DNA from: Novosphingobium sp. IK01
GTDB lineage: Bacteria; Pseudomonadota; Alphaproteobacteria; Sphingomonadales; Sphingomonadaceae
Direction: 5' to 3'
DNA length: 64,000 bases
NCBI RefSeq assembly: GCF_033242265.1
Contig: NZ_BTFW01000001.1
Location: 3,245,001-3,309,000, forward strand
Shown: one piece after another, positions 27,160-37,959 of the stretch
Layout: every line of letters starts with the position of its first letter
Position numbering within the stretch: position 1 is the stretch's first letter
Position numbers and translations under genes: made by a program
Notes under the pieces: model-generated
The model's input: only the letters and a program-made list of their open reading frames with translations
Told to the model about the DNA's origin: nothing
The model's database searches: none

Positions 27160-28889
27160 GCGTAAGCTCGCGTGGGCACTTCGATATCCAGCCTGGCGCC
27201 GGGGCGCTGGGGGCCGCCGGTCTGCTCGGTGATGTGGACCCTGCCGCCAAGGGCCACGACGCGTTCGCTGATCGAGCGCGGACGACGGGGTTGCCCTGCT
27301 TCGGGGAAACCGACACCGTCATCAATGATGGAGACAATCAACTTCGCACCGTCATGATCAAGGTGAATCGATACTTCGTTGCAATGGCCGTGTCGAGCCG
27401 CATTGGCGACCGCCTCGCGGACCATCTGGCGGAATTCATAGGCAAGATGGATTGAGACCGGAAGGCTGCCGGGGCCGGATGTGAACAGCACCCTGATATG
27501 CCAGTGGGTGGCCAGTTCATCGACGAGCCCGCGCAGTTCCTCGACCAGATCGGCGGTGCGGTCGCCATCCTCGCCACGCCGCAGGCGGTCGATCATCACC
27601 CGCAGCTGGCCCTGCTCGCGCCGCAGGGATTCCTTCATCGCCACGATTTCGCCGTCCGGGTCGGTGCCTTCGCGCAGGCGCCGGCGCAGGGCTTCGAGCC
27701 CGAACATCGTACCGGCCAGAAACTGGACGACGCTGTCGTGAAGGTCGCGCGCCAGGGCATTGCGCACTTCGGTCACCGCCGAATTCTTGGCAAGCGAGGC
27801 CATCTCCTCGCGGTCGAGCGCCAGGCCGATTTCTCGCGCCAGCGCGGCCATCCACGCCAGATCGTCGACCGCCATGCCCTGAACCCCCCAGACCAGCAGG
27901 TGGCCCTGGCTCGACACCGAATTGAACGCGGCCATGATGCCCTCGTCCACCTCCAGAAAGTCGGCGAGCGGAACGCTGAAGGCCTCGCGGCTGGCTTCGA
28001 GCCGATATTCACCGATCAGGGCGATCCGGCGGTGACGGGGCAGGTTGAACATCGTGGGCGGGACGGGCGATGACAGGGCTTCGGCCATCAGGCCGGGACC
28101 CAGCCTTTCGCTGGTCGCGATGCCCTCGCGCGTGACCAGCACGTCGATCCAGGGTTCGTCGCCCCAGCTCACCACCAGGGCCGCGCCGCGCGCACGCATG
28201 ATCGTGCAGGCTTCGTCGAGCGCGCCTGACAGGACCCGGCTGCGGCGGTTGCCGGGCGCGCCGGCCGGTTCTGCCAGGGTGACCACGCGCATGCCCCGCT
28301 GCTGGCTGGCCAGCCACAGCACGAGCGCGGAGACCAGCACGATACAGCCCAGCCCGCGCAGGAAATGCATCGGGTCCGGGCCCGTGGCGAGGGCGCTGAG
28401 CAGAAGCGCGGGCGCCGTGGCCGCCAGAATCAGGAACAGGCTGGAGACCGCCACCCCGAACGTGCCCCACCGGGCAAGGGCCACGATCAGCAGGAAGGTG
28501 GCAAAGGCCAGAAAAGGCCCGTTCAGGGCCCCGTGCGGCCTGATCGCGACATAGAGCGCGCCGGCCAGGGCCAGCAGGTCGACGGCCTGCGCCAGGGCGG
28601 CCAGGCGGCTGTCGAGCCACCAGTCGATCCAGGCCACGGCCAGCATGACCACGGTCCACATCACATATGTCATCGCGACCCACTGGCTGCCTTGCGGATA
28701 GCGCAGTGGCTCGTCGAAGGAGAGGCTGATCCCGGCCAGAAACAGCACGGCGATCGCCGTCCGGCACGAGGCCAGGATCTTGCCACTGCATGCCGAAAAG
28801 ATGGTCCGCTGGTTCAAGGCTTCATCCTGTGTGCCGCGGAAAAGGAATGCCAGGTCATGGAACCGCACGCAGGGTATCATGAAACGCAA
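27156..28889 (-). CDS. Membrane sensor histidine kinase, HisKA_3 type
   Basis: A kinase of up to 577 residues. Six or so hydrophobic helices span about residues 35-205, followed by a GAF-like cytoplasmic region (about 215-355). The dimerisation helix has His384 in ALARDLHDSVVQFLAG, and a HATPase domain follows (REAVANAARHGHCNEVSIHLD, DDGVGFPE). HisKA_3 kinases pair with NarL-type regulators, as encoded directly downstream. The start is uncertain: ATG 28889 and 28880 lie in a region of weak coding character, and a TTG about 24 codons later is an alternative. The stimulus is unknown. Confidence 0.88.
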   Translation of the reverse strand: MRFMIPCVRFHDLAFLFRGTQDEALNQRTIFSACSGKILASCRTAIAVLFLAGISLSFDEPLRYPQGSQWVAMTYVMWTVVMLAVAWIDWWLDSRLAALAQAVDLLALAGALYVAIRPHGALNGPFLAFATFLLIVALARWGTFGVAVSSLFLILAATAPALLLSALATGPDPMHFLRGLGCIVLVSALVLWLASQQRGMRVVTLAEPAGAPGNRRSRVLSGALDEACTIMRARGAALVVSWGDEPWIDVLVTREGIATSERLGPGLMAEALSSPVPPTMFNLPRHRRIALIGEYRLEASREAFSVPLADFLEVDEGIMAAFNSVSSQGHLLVWGVQGMAVDDLAWMAALAREIGLALDREEMASLAKNSAVTEVRNALARDLHDSVVQFLAGTMFGLEALRRRLREGTDPDGEIVAMKESLRREQGQLRVMIDRLRRGEDGDRTADLVEELRGLVDELATHWHIRVLFTSGPGSLPVSIHLAYEFRQMVREAVANAARHGHCNEVSIHLDHDGAKLIVSIIDDGVGFPEAGQPRRPRSISERVVALGGRVHITEQTGGPQRPGARLDIEVPTRAYA

Positions 28890-29140
28890 TTCCCGGCGCC
28901 CGGCTGGTGGCTGGAAGGAGAAGGCGCCTGTCCGAAGGCGAATCCGCGATCTGCGCGAATCCCGGTTTCATCCCCATGCCCGACCATCGTTAAGCCTCCC
29001 TTTCCCGTCAGAAACCATGTTAATACCCTCATTTGAAGCTTTTTATGTCGATTTTCCGTACACAGACGGGCTGTATGTTTGACCTTTCCTTCCCGGGGGG
29101 CGACAAGCGTACCACGTAGCCGATAGGAACGATCTGGATC

Positions 29141-29842
29141 ATGACCTTGCCGCCGCGATCGGACGGTTCACTCGAAGCGCTGACGGCCAAGCAGCGTGCG
29201 GTGCTGGACTTGCTGATCCAGCACAAGACCTCGAAAGAGATTTCCCGAATTCTGGGCATTTCCCCCCATACGGTCGACCAGCGGATCATGCTGGCGCGAG
29301 GCAAGTTGCAGGTCGCTTCGCGGGCGGAAGTGGCGCAGGCCTATCGCGTTCTTCTGGAGCAGGAACCTCCCGGAAACTCATACGAAAAACCCGTATATGG
29401 ATCGCCGGATGTCGCCAATGACCCGGTTGCGATGCACAAAGGCCGGGAAGAACACGATGAGGTTTCGGCTTCGGAGGAAGCGGTTCCATCGGATGGAGAA
29501 ATCCTCGACAGCAGCGTTCCACATGGTGGCCTGCCAGACGGGGAATATCCGGTCGGGGTGTATCCGGACCAGACAGTGCCGGATGACGGGCATCTCGCCG
29601 ATGGAGCCTTGATCAGATTGAATGGTGAAACGGACGGTGGGGATCGTTCTGTCACCATCCACTCTGGCGACTCCGGCCAACAGGCTGCATCCGCTTATCG
29701 TGTTCTTCCGGAAGTGTTCGACGGACCTCACGGGACCCTGATGCGGCTTGTGGCCATGGCCCTGATCGCGATGATCATGATCCTCACCGTCCTGGGTGGC
29801 TTGACGATGTTCTCGCAACTGTCCCGGATCGTGGATCGCTGA
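29141..29842 (+). CDS. LuxR-type HTH protein with acidic linker and C-terminal membrane anchor
   Basis: A 233-residue protein with an unusual layout. The N-terminal LuxR/GerE helix-turn-helix (about residues 10-62) contains LTAKQRAVLDLLIQHKTSKE and SPHTVDQRIMLARGKL. A long acidic, Gly/Pro-rich, presumably disordered linker (about 70-185) carries several PDGE/PDDG/PSDGE-like units. One membrane helix (LVAMALIAMIMILTVLGGLTMF, about 203-225) precedes a 9-residue tail. There is no receiver or autoinducer domain. A membrane-tethered transcription factor with the HTH in the cytoplasm is inferred. It heads a plus-strand group of four unrecognised genes. Confidence 0.85.
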   Translation: MTLPPRSDGSLEALTAKQRAVLDLLIQHKTSKEISRILGISPHTVDQRIMLARGKLQVASRAEVAQAYRVLLEQEPPGNSYEKPVYGSPDVANDPVAMHKGREEHDEVSASEEAVPSDGEILDSSVPHGGLPDGEYPVGVYPDQTVPDDGHLADGALIRLNGETDGGDRSVTIHSGDSGQQAASAYRVLPEVFDGPHGTLMRLVAMALIAMIMILTVLGGLTMFSQLSRIVDR

Positions 29843-29908
29843 CTGTCGGACGTCTTCCGCTTCAACATGGGGACGGCGCTTCTGGCGCCGTGAGGAGGCA
29901 AGTTGACG

Positions 29909-30397
29909 ATGACGCTCGACATTACGACCGAACAAGACCGCATTTCGGACATGCTTGAGGCTGCGGCCATCAAGCAGGGGCCCCGTCTCCGGTCGGCCCA
30001 GAATCAGACTCAGGCTGGCATGACCCATGCCGTTGCCCAGATGCGGGTGACGCGCGATCTCCAGAGCGCGGAGGCCGCGCTTGACGAGGCGCTGATCCGC
30101 CAGGCCCATCTGCTCTCTTCGATGGTGACCGCACGTCGCGAGGCCGGCCTGCCGCCGTTCCTGGGGCAGGATGCGCTCATGCGCCTGCTGCGCAGCCAGC
30201 AGGCGATGGTCGACGCCGGGGGCGAACTGGCACGGGTACATGGCCGTTTGCAGACCATCGCGGTTGAAACGATGGGGGGCGACGATGCATGTCCCAAGAC
30301 CGCCACGCTGACCTCGCCCGAGGAAACGCCGGGCGCAGCCGTGTTCCTCGAAAGTCCTGACGGGACCGATGACGCGGCTCTGCCACGCGCGGCCTGA
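29909..30397 (+). CDS. Helical protein of unknown function in the LuxR-TM module
   Basis: A 162-residue soluble protein, mostly alpha-helical by composition, with heptad-like stretches (LQSAEAALDEALIRQAHLLS) and a disordered, acidic C-terminal 40 residues. No signal peptide or membrane helix is present. AGGAGG at 29893-29898 precedes both the TTG at 29903 (4 bases) and the ATG at 29909 (10 bases). The ATG is chosen, with low certainty. A 7-bp hairpin lies just upstream in the 66-base gap after the LuxR-type gene. I do not recognise a family. Confidence 0.65.
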   Translation: MTLDITTEQDRISDMLEAAAIKQGPRLRSAQNQTQAGMTHAVAQMRVTRDLQSAEAALDEALIRQAHLLSSMVTARREAGLPPFLGQDALMRLLRSQQAMVDAGGELARVHGRLQTIAVETMGGDDACPKTATLTSPEETPGAAVFLESPDGTDDAALPRAA

Positions 30398-30449
30398 CTT
30401 GGCTCGGGCACCGGGATGTGATGCCATGACGGGCAGGTCGTGACGAGCC

Positions 30450-30917
30450 ATGGTTTCGTTGTGGATCCCTCGTCTGCTGCTGATCTTCGCGGTGCTGTTC
30501 GCCGCCCGCAAGGGCGGCGAACCCGAGCAATCCGTGGCGGCGATCCTGCTCGCGACATTCGTTCTGGATGTCGCCAATCACGCCCTTTTTGGTGAGGCTG
30601 CCTGGTTTACGGTGAATCCGGGCCATCTGGTGATCGATGTATGGGCCTTCATCGTCCTCTTGCTGGTGTCCTTGCGGGCCAACCGGGCCTGGCCACTGGC
30701 GGTCAGCGCAGCGCAAGTCCTCGTGCTGATCGGGCATGGGGCGAAGCTGTGGAACCTGGACATGGCGCGCAAGGCCTACTGGGCGATGACGCTGGGCCCC
30801 TTCTGGATCCAGTTGGCGCTGCTGATCTTTGGCACATGGGCCCATATGGCCCGTTCGCGAAGGATCGGTCGCTATGCCGGATGGCGCCTGCAACCCACGA
30901 GCCGCACCCAGCCTTGA
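30450..30917 (+). CDS. Small integral membrane protein of unknown function
   Basis: A 155-residue protein with about four membrane helices: IPRLLLIFAVLFAA, SVAAILLATFVLDVANHALF, LVIDVWAFIVLLLVSLRA and FWIQLALLIFGTWAHMA. Basic residues follow the last one (RSRRIGRYAGWR). Conserved-looking polar residues inside the helices (His, Asp, Asn) could suggest a channel, sensor or membrane enzyme, but nothing decides this. It lies 52 bases after the helical protein and 16 bases before the winged-helix gene, so it is probably one transcript. Confidence 0.7.
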   Translation: MVSLWIPRLLLIFAVLFAARKGGEPEQSVAAILLATFVLDVANHALFGEAAWFTVNPGHLVIDVWAFIVLLLVSLRANRAWPLAVSAAQVLVLIGHGAKLWNLDMARKAYWAMTLGPFWIQLALLIFGTWAHMARSRRIGRYAGWRLQPTSRTQP

Positions 30918-30933
30918 TACCGGGAGTTCCGGC

Positions 30934-31440
30934 ATGACTGTCCGTTCGATGCTCCGCAGCGTTCCTGCTGCCACTGGGGCTCAACCCATAGAAATCGGCC
31001 GCAAGGCGCCTGCCGCGCGGATCGTCCCGATCCCTGAAACAGCGCTGGCCGTGGCGCGGGAAATCTATCAGAGCCGCCGCAAGCGCGAGCGTTTCCTGGC
31101 CGCCGACCTGTTCGGCGAGCCGACGTGGGACATCCTGCTCGACCTGTTCATCGCGGCTGGCGAGGGGCGCCGCGTGCCCACCACCAGCGCCTGCATCGGC
31201 GCGAATGTGCCGCCGACCACCGCCTTGCGCTGGCTGCGCATCCTCGAAACACGCGGGCTGGTCGAGCGCGAGGACGATGGCCGCGACGGGCGCCGGACTT
31301 TCGTGTGTCTGACCGAATGCGGCGTGCGCGCGATGATCGCGTTGATGGGGCACGTGCAGGGTGGCTTCAGTGCCATCGTCGATCGCTTTGGTGCGGACGG
31401 GGGCCAGCTTGGCGCTTTCCCGGCGGGCGAGGCGCTCTGA
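30934..31440 (+). CDS. Winged-helix (MarR-like) DNA-binding protein
   Basis: A 168-residue protein. After a flexible N terminus, the segment RRKRERFLAADLFGEPTWDILLDLFIA is followed by a winged helix-turn-helix (about residues 80-135): TTSACIGANVPPTTALRWLRI as recognition part and LVEREDDGRDGRRTFVCLTE as wing. This is the pattern of MarR-like regulators found in sphingomonads. A ligand cannot be predicted. The frame extends upstream to 30829, but ATG 30934 avoids overlap with the preceding membrane protein. It is last of the four-gene module. Confidence 0.8.
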   Translation: MTVRSMLRSVPAATGAQPIEIGRKAPAARIVPIPETALAVAREIYQSRRKRERFLAADLFGEPTWDILLDLFIAAGEGRRVPTTSACIGANVPPTTALRWLRILETRGLVEREDDGRDGRRTFVCLTECGVRAMIALMGHVQGGFSAIVDRFGADGGQLGAFPAGEAL

Positions 31441-31467
31441 CCGGCCTGATCGGCCAATCCCCGTCTG

Positions 31468-32334
31468 TCAGCGTGTCAGATTGCGTTGACGGTCGAGGGG
31501 GAGGGTGAGGTCTGCCCTGGCTGGCAATGTGGCCAGGGCATGGCGGGTCAGGCGTTCGTAGTGGGCCATGAAGCGGGCGAGGGCCGTCTGGTCCATCAGT
31601 CCCGGCATCGGTCCGGCGGCGCTCCCCGCGCCACGGGGTGAGGCGTCGCCCGCCATTCGGGCGCGCAATTGCTCTTCCTGCTCGCGTCGCCAGATCCTGA
31701 CGGTTTCGAAATCGGGCGCGGCAAGGAAGATCAGGCTGTCGAGGGTCGCCCAGAGCGCGCGATAGGGGCCTGCGAGGGCCGTGTTGACGGCCTTGCGCCA
31801 GATGCCGTGCGGGTCTTCGTTCCTTTCGAGCGCGTTGACCGGTTCTGTCAGGGCTTCCTCGCTCTGGGGCTCAAGGCCCAGGCACCAGCCTTCGAAAATC
31901 AGCACGCGGGCCCGCATGACCGGCCATTGGCCGGACGGGGCGCGGTCGTCGCGGGCCTTGTCGAAGCGGGGCAGGGCGACGCTTTCCCCGCGCCGCAGGG
32001 CCGCGATGGTGGCCAGTCCCAGATCGACATCGTGTGTGCCCGGAACGCCGCGCGTGGCAAACAGCGGGTGGACCTGCCGGGCCATGGCCTGCCGCTCGGC
32101 CCGTGTCCGGTAGAGATCGTCGAGCGAGAGAATGGCGCAGGGGATCGCGCGCGCGGCCAGTCTTGCAGCCAGGGCGCTGGCGAGGGTCGACTTGCCGCTG
32201 CCTTGCGCGCCGCAAATGCCCAGCACGAGAAAGCCGCTGCTTGGGCCAGCATCCGGCCCGGATGGGCAGAGAAGGGCATCGAGATGCTGTTCTGTGGCCA
32301 TGAGGACAGGAGAGAGGGGCGGTGGAACGGACAT
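31468..32334 (-). CDS. P-loop kinase, D-glycerate 3-kinase-like
   Basis: A 288-residue protein of the phosphoribulokinase/uridine-kinase fold group, close to plant and yeast-type glycerate 3-kinases. Walker A is GAQGSGKST (near residue 46), then LSLDDLY (Walker B-like), the GVPGTHD motif typical of the family, RFDKARDDR, and VLIFEGWCLG. Substrate is inferred from these motifs. The open frame runs to 32715, but residues before ATG 32334 have no family character. ATG 32301 (MATEQ) is another possible start. It is divergent from the str operon. Confidence 0.8.
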   Translation of the reverse strand: MSVPPPLSPVLMATEQHLDALLCPSGPDAGPSSGFLVLGICGAQGSGKSTLASALAARLAARAIPCAILSLDDLYRTRAERQAMARQVHPLFATRGVPGTHDVDLGLATIAALRRGESVALPRFDKARDDRAPSGQWPVMRARVLIFEGWCLGLEPQSEEALTEPVNALERNEDPHGIWRKAVNTALAGPYRALWATLDSLIFLAAPDFETVRIWRREQEEQLRARMAGDASPRGAGSAAGPMPGLMDQTALARFMAHYERLTRHALATLPARADLTLPLDRQRNLTR

Positions 32335-32426
32335 CGCGGCAACTCTGGCGGGAGGGACAGGTCTGGCAGGCTGGAAAAGCCGGGCTCTCACAGCCGGGCA
32401 TGCCGGTCGAGCGAAATCGTGCTCGC

Positions 32427-32455
32427 TTGACCCTTGGGGGGCTTTGGCGTAGTGG
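32427..32455 (+). promoter_or_regulatory. Candidate promoter for the str operon
   Basis: The 446-base gap 32335-32780 must hold the rpsL promoter. The best pair I see is TTGACC (32427-32432) and TAGTGG (32450-32455) with 17-base spacing. The -35 is good and the -10 weak. No other structure in this gap is convincing; the leader to rpsL would be about 320 nt. Confidence 0.4.
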
Positions 32456-32780
32456 GCCCCTCGATCCGGTGCCGTTTTCGGGCGGCTCCGGCCCAGACAA
32501 GAGCTGAACATTGCCGGTGCGCACAGGGCTGCAAGTGGCGGAAATCCGCCATGGGTGGCCCTCTTCCCGTTGGTTGTCACGCTGAGCGAATCAGGGTGGC
32601 CAAGGGGGTGCAGGCCGTCAAAGTAACCCGGTGCCGATTGGGCCGGGTGGAGTGTCTTCGGCTCATCCGGTGCAAGGATGCCCCCGGCCCATGGTCGCGC
32701 GCATTGGCCTTGCACCGTGTGAGACTTGCAAGTCCCTTCACCTTTCCTGGCCGCGCCACAACCAAGGTGAAGAGTACTTC

Positions 32781-33152
32781 ATGCCTACGATCAACCAGCT
32801 GATCCGCAAGGGTCGCGTTCCGCAGAAGGCCAAGAGCAAGGTCCCTGCGATGGAGCAGAACCCGCAGAAGCGCGGCGTTTGCACCCGCGTTTACACGACC
32901 ACCCCGAAGAAGCCGAACTCGGCTCTCCGCAAGGTCGCCAAGATCCGTCTGACCAACAGCCGCGAAGTCATTTCGTACATTCCCGGCGAAGGCCACAACC
33001 TGCAGGAGCACTCGGTCGTGCTCATCCGCGGCGGCCGTGTGCGCGACCTTCCCGGCGTGCGCTACCACGTGCTGCGCGGCGTGCTCGATACCCAGGGTGT
33101 CAAGGACCGCAAGCAGAGCCGTTCGAAGTACGGCGCCAAGCGTCCCAAGTAA
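32781..33152 (+). CDS. rpsL: 30S ribosomal protein S12
   Basis: A 123-residue decoding-centre protein. [13 protein letters not shown] is intact with Lys43, the residue whose substitution gives streptomycin resistance, so the gene has the sensitive-type sequence there. [14 protein letters not shown] contains the Asp that is methylthiolated in E. coli. ATG 32781 gives the canonical [12 protein letters not shown] start; the frame upstream is not coding. First gene of the str operon. Confidence 0.98.
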   Translation: MPTINQLIRKGRVPQKAKSKVPAMEQNPQKRGVCTRVYTTTPKKPNSALRKVAKIRLTNSREVISYIPGEGHNLQEHSVVLIRGGRVRDLPGVRYHVLRGVLDTQGVKDRKQSRSKYGAKRPK

Positions 33153-33240
33153 TCGTGGCCATGCGGTGGCAGTCTGATTTGAAGGCGCCTCCGCAGGATT
33201 GACCGGCTGGTTAAACTGGCCCGATCAGAAGGAATTCAAG

Positions 33241-33711
33241 ATGTCTCGTCGTCGTCGTCCGGAAAAGCGGGTTATTCTGCCCGATCCGAAGTTCGGTGAT
33301 CAGGTTCTGTCGAAGTTCATGAACAACCTCATGCTCGATGGTAAGAAGTCGGTTGCCGAAAGCATCGTCTATGGCGCTCTCGACACCATGCAGACCCGCG
33401 CCAAGGCCGATCCGGTTCAGCTGTTCCATGACGCGCTGAACAACGTGAAGCCCCACATCGAAGTGCGCTCGCGCCGTGTCGGTGGTGCGACCTACCAGGT
33501 TCCCGTCGAAGTCCGCCCGGAACGCGCCCAGGCGCTGGCCATCCGCTGGCTGATCACGGCGGCTCGCAACCGTTCGGAAACCACCATGTCGGCTCGCCTC
33601 TCGGCTGAGCTGCTCGACGCTGCCAACAACCGTGGCAACGCCGTGAAGAAGCGCGAAGACACCCACCGTATGGCCGACGCCAACCGCGCGTTCAGCCACT
33701 ACCGCTGGTAA
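33241..33711 (+). CDS. rpsG: 30S ribosomal protein S7
   Basis: A 156-residue primary 16S rRNA-binding protein that organises the 3' domain of the small subunit. It starts [10 protein letters not shown] with the basic N-terminal arm, and ends at HYRW, the short C-terminal form. It is 88 bases after rpsL. In E. coli S7 represses the str operon; whether that holds here is not visible. Confidence 0.98.
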   Translation: MSRRRRPEKRVILPDPKFGDQVLSKFMNNLMLDGKKSVAESIVYGALDTMQTRAKADPVQLFHDALNNVKPHIEVRSRRVGGATYQVPVEVRPERAQALAIRWLITAARNRSETTMSARLSAELLDAANNRGNAVKKREDTHRMADANRAFSHYRW

Positions 33712-33731
33712 GCTTCCGAAAAACTGGTCAT

Positions 33732-33753
33732 GTGACCGTCTTCAAACGGTCAC
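33732..33753 (+). other. Intercistronic hairpin rpsG-fusA
   Basis: Perfect 8-bp arms GTGACCGT (33732-33739) and ACGGTCAC (33746-33753) around a 6-nt loop, 20 bases after the rpsG stop. No T run follows. It could be an RNA-processing or regulatory hairpin in the str mRNA. Confidence 0.45.
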
Positions 33754-33816
33754 TACAGTAACCATATGGGGCGGGCCGGAGCAATCCGGCCCCTCCCGAA
33801 CCCAAGGAACACCACC

Positions 33817-35883
<2,067 letters not shown>

Positions 35884-35889
<6 letters not shown>

Positions 35890-35904
35890 TCGTCACGATC
35901 AGGC
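35884..35904 (+). other. Hairpin overlapping the fusA stop
   Basis: Perfect 9-bp arms (35884-35892, 35896-35904) with loop TCA. The fusA stop codon lies inside the left arm. No T run follows, so processing, or stabilisation of the fusA 3' end before tuf, is more likely than termination. Confidence 0.4.
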
Positions 35905-35978
35905 TAGGGGCGGCGCCTGATTCCGTCGGGTGCCGTACCCCGCAGAATTCACAGACAAGCGAATAGAAGGTTTGAACA

Positions 35979-37169
35979 ATGGCCAAGGCTAAGTTTGAGC
36001 GGAACAAGCCGCACTGCAACATCGGCACCATCGGTCACGTTGACCATGGCAAGACCACGCTGACCGCAGCGATCACCAAGGTCCTCGCGGAAACCGGCGG
36101 CGCCGAATTCACCGACTACGCCAACATCGACAAGGCTCCCGAAGAGCGCGAACGCGGCATCACCATCTCGACCGCCCACGTCGAGTACGAAACCGCCAAC
36201 CGCCACTACGCGCACGTCGACTGCCCGGGTCACGCTGACTACGTCAAGAACATGATCACCGGTGCTGCCCAGATGGACGGCGCGATCCTGGTCGTGAACG
36301 CCGCTGACGGCCCGATGCCGCAGACCCGCGAACACATCCTGCTCGCCCGCCAGGTCGGCGTGCCGGCTCTGGTCGTGTACATGAACAAGGTTGACCAGGT
36401 CGACGACCCGGAAATCCTCGAGCTCGTCGAACTCGAAGTTCGCGAACTGCTCTCGTCGTATGACTTCCCCGGCGACGACATCCCCGTCATCAAGGGTTCG
36501 GCTCTGGCCGCCCTCGAAGGCCGCGATGACGAAATCGGCAAGAACTCGATCAACGAGCTGATGGCCGCTGTCGACAGCTACATCCCGCAGCCCCCCCGTC
36601 CGACCGACAAGCCCTTCCTGATGCCCGTGGAAGACGTCTTCTCGATCTCGGGTCGTGGTACCGTGGTGACCGGCCGCGTCGAAACCGGCATCATCAAGGT
36701 TGGTGAAGAAGTCGAAATCGTCGGCCTCAAGGACACCTCGAAGACCACCGTCACCGGCGTCGAAATGTTCCGCAAGCTGCTCGACCAGGGTGAAGCCGGC
36801 GACAACATCGGCGCGCTGGTTCGTGGCGTGAAGCGTGAAGACGTCGAGCGCGGCCAGGTTCTGGCCAAGCCCGGTTCGGTGACTCCGCACACCGAATTCT
36901 CGGCCGAAGTCTACGTGCTGTCGAAGGACGAAGGTGGCCGTCACACGCCGTTCTTCGCCAACTACCGCCCGCAGTTCTACTTCCGCACCACCGACGTGAC
37001 CGGCGAAGTGATCCTTCCCGAAGGCACCGAAATGGTGATGCCGGGCGACAACCTGACCCTGTCGGTCAAGCTGATCGCTCCGATCGCCATGGACGAAGGT
37101 CTGCGCTTCGCCATCCGTGAAGGCGGTCGTACCGTCGGATCGGGGGTTGTCAGCAAGATCACGAAGTAA
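35979..37169 (+). CDS. tuf: Elongation factor Tu
   Basis: A 396-residue aminoacyl-tRNA carrier GTPase. GHVDHGKT is at residues 19-26, the effector-loop RGITI is in [36 protein letters not shown] is the switch II region (20-residue core shown in part), and [10 protein letters not shown] is the G4 motif. Domains 2 and 3 are complete to the C-terminal VSKITK. Codon use is highly biased, as expected for the most abundant protein. It is the only tuf copy in this window. Confidence 0.98.
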   Translation: MAKAKFERNKPHCNIGTIGHVDHGKTTLTAAITKVLAETGGAEFTDYANIDKAPEERERGITISTAHVEYETANRHYAHVDCPGHADYVKNMITGAAQMDGAILVVNAADGPMPQTREHILLARQVGVPALVVYMNKVDQVDDPEILELVELEVRELLSSYDFPGDDIPVIKGSALAALEGRDDEIGKNSINELMAAVDSYIPQPPRPTDKPFLMPVEDVFSISGRGTVVTGRVETGIIKVGEEVEIVGLKDTSKTTVTGVEMFRKLLDQGEAGDNIGALVRGVKREDVERGQVLAKPGSVTPHTEFSAEVYVLSKDEGGRHTPFFANYRPQFYFRTTDVTGEVILPEGTEMVMPGDNLTLSVKLIAPIAMDEGLRFAIREGGRTVGSGVVSKITK

Positions 37170-37183
37170 TATAGGCGCCGAAC

Positions 37184-37219
37184 CGGCGAGAGATTCGCGT
37201 CTCTCGCCGATCGGTTTTT
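37184..37219 (+). terminator. Possible terminator or attenuator after tuf
   Basis: Perfect 10-bp arms CGGCGAGAGA (37184-37193) and TCTCTCGCCG (37200-37209), then ATCGG and TTTTT (37215-37219). The T run is displaced by 5 bases, so termination may be partial. It lies between tuf and rpsJ, at the str/S10 operon border. Confidence 0.6.
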
Positions 37220-37315
37220 GATCAGTCGTCCCGCTTTCTCCCCATCCGCTGTGGAGGGGATCGGAGGGCAGGGCGGCTGGTTTTTGTTTTCGCTCTTTCG
37301 CATCGGTAAACGGAC

Positions 37316-37627
37316 ATGGAAGCCCAGAACATCCGCATTCGCCTCAAGGCCTTCGATCATCGCGTGCTTGACCAGGCTACTGGTGAAATCGCGGACACCG
37401 CCCGCCGCACCGGCGCCCTCATTCGTGGCCCCATTCCGCTGCCCACGCGCATCGAGAAGTTCTGCGTCAACCGCGGTCCGCACATCGACAAGAAGTCGCG
37501 CGAACAGTTTGAAGTCCGCACCTACAAGCGCCTGCTGGACATCGTGCAGCCCAATGCTGCCACTGTCGACGCGCTGATGAAGCTGGACCTCGCTGCCGGC
37601 GTGAACGTCGAGATCAAGCTGGCCTGA
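37316..37627 (+). CDS. rpsJ: 30S ribosomal protein S10
   Basis: A 103-residue protein of the 30S head, also the NusE subunit of antitermination complexes. It contains [15 protein letters not shown] at the start and the loop segment [19 protein letters not shown] that reaches the 30S head interior. Full length. First gene of the S10 operon, but separated from rplC by an unusually long gap of 332 bases. Confidence 0.98.
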   Translation: MEAQNIRIRLKAFDHRVLDQATGEIADTARRTGALIRGPIPLPTRIEKFCVNRGPHIDKKSREQFEVRTYKRLLDIVQPNAATVDALMKLDLAAGVNVEIKLA

Positions 37628-37959
37628 TCCAGCGCAAGCCCTGGCCCCGCCCCCACGAGAGTGGCGGGGAGGGCGGCCCGACCGAGCCTCATCGGTTCCC
37701 AGTTTTGGATCTTCGGATCCACCATCTCTTCCGGCCCTGAGGCCGGTTTGGCCGACCCTTTCGAGGGCGCCGCGACATAGGGATACCTCCGGTCCTGAAA
37801 GCTCCTCGTCGGAGGGTGCTTCGAAAAGGGCCGGGAAAGCGTCCCCCGTTCGCTCCTGTTCAGGCAGGGGCATTCAGCCCGGACGGGGCGCGTTTCACAT
37901 ACGGGCTGTCACGCCTTTGGGGGATGGGCCCCCTCAGGCCTCTGTAGGAGTATGAGATC
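37628..37959 (+). other. Long structured gap between rpsJ and rplC
   Basis: 332 non-coding bases inside what is normally a tightly packed operon. It has several GC-rich inverted repeats, for example CCCCG...CCAC pairing with GTGGCGGGG across GAGA near 37645-37671, and GGCCCTGAGGCC near 37734. I see no convincing promoter. A leader-type autoregulatory RNA or an internal promoter region is possible; neither is shown. Confidence 0.45.

Noticed and set aside
35949..36944. 331-residue minus-strand frame over tuf
   Set aside because: Antisense of a highly biased gene with the same artefactual composition; no ribosome binding site or family features.
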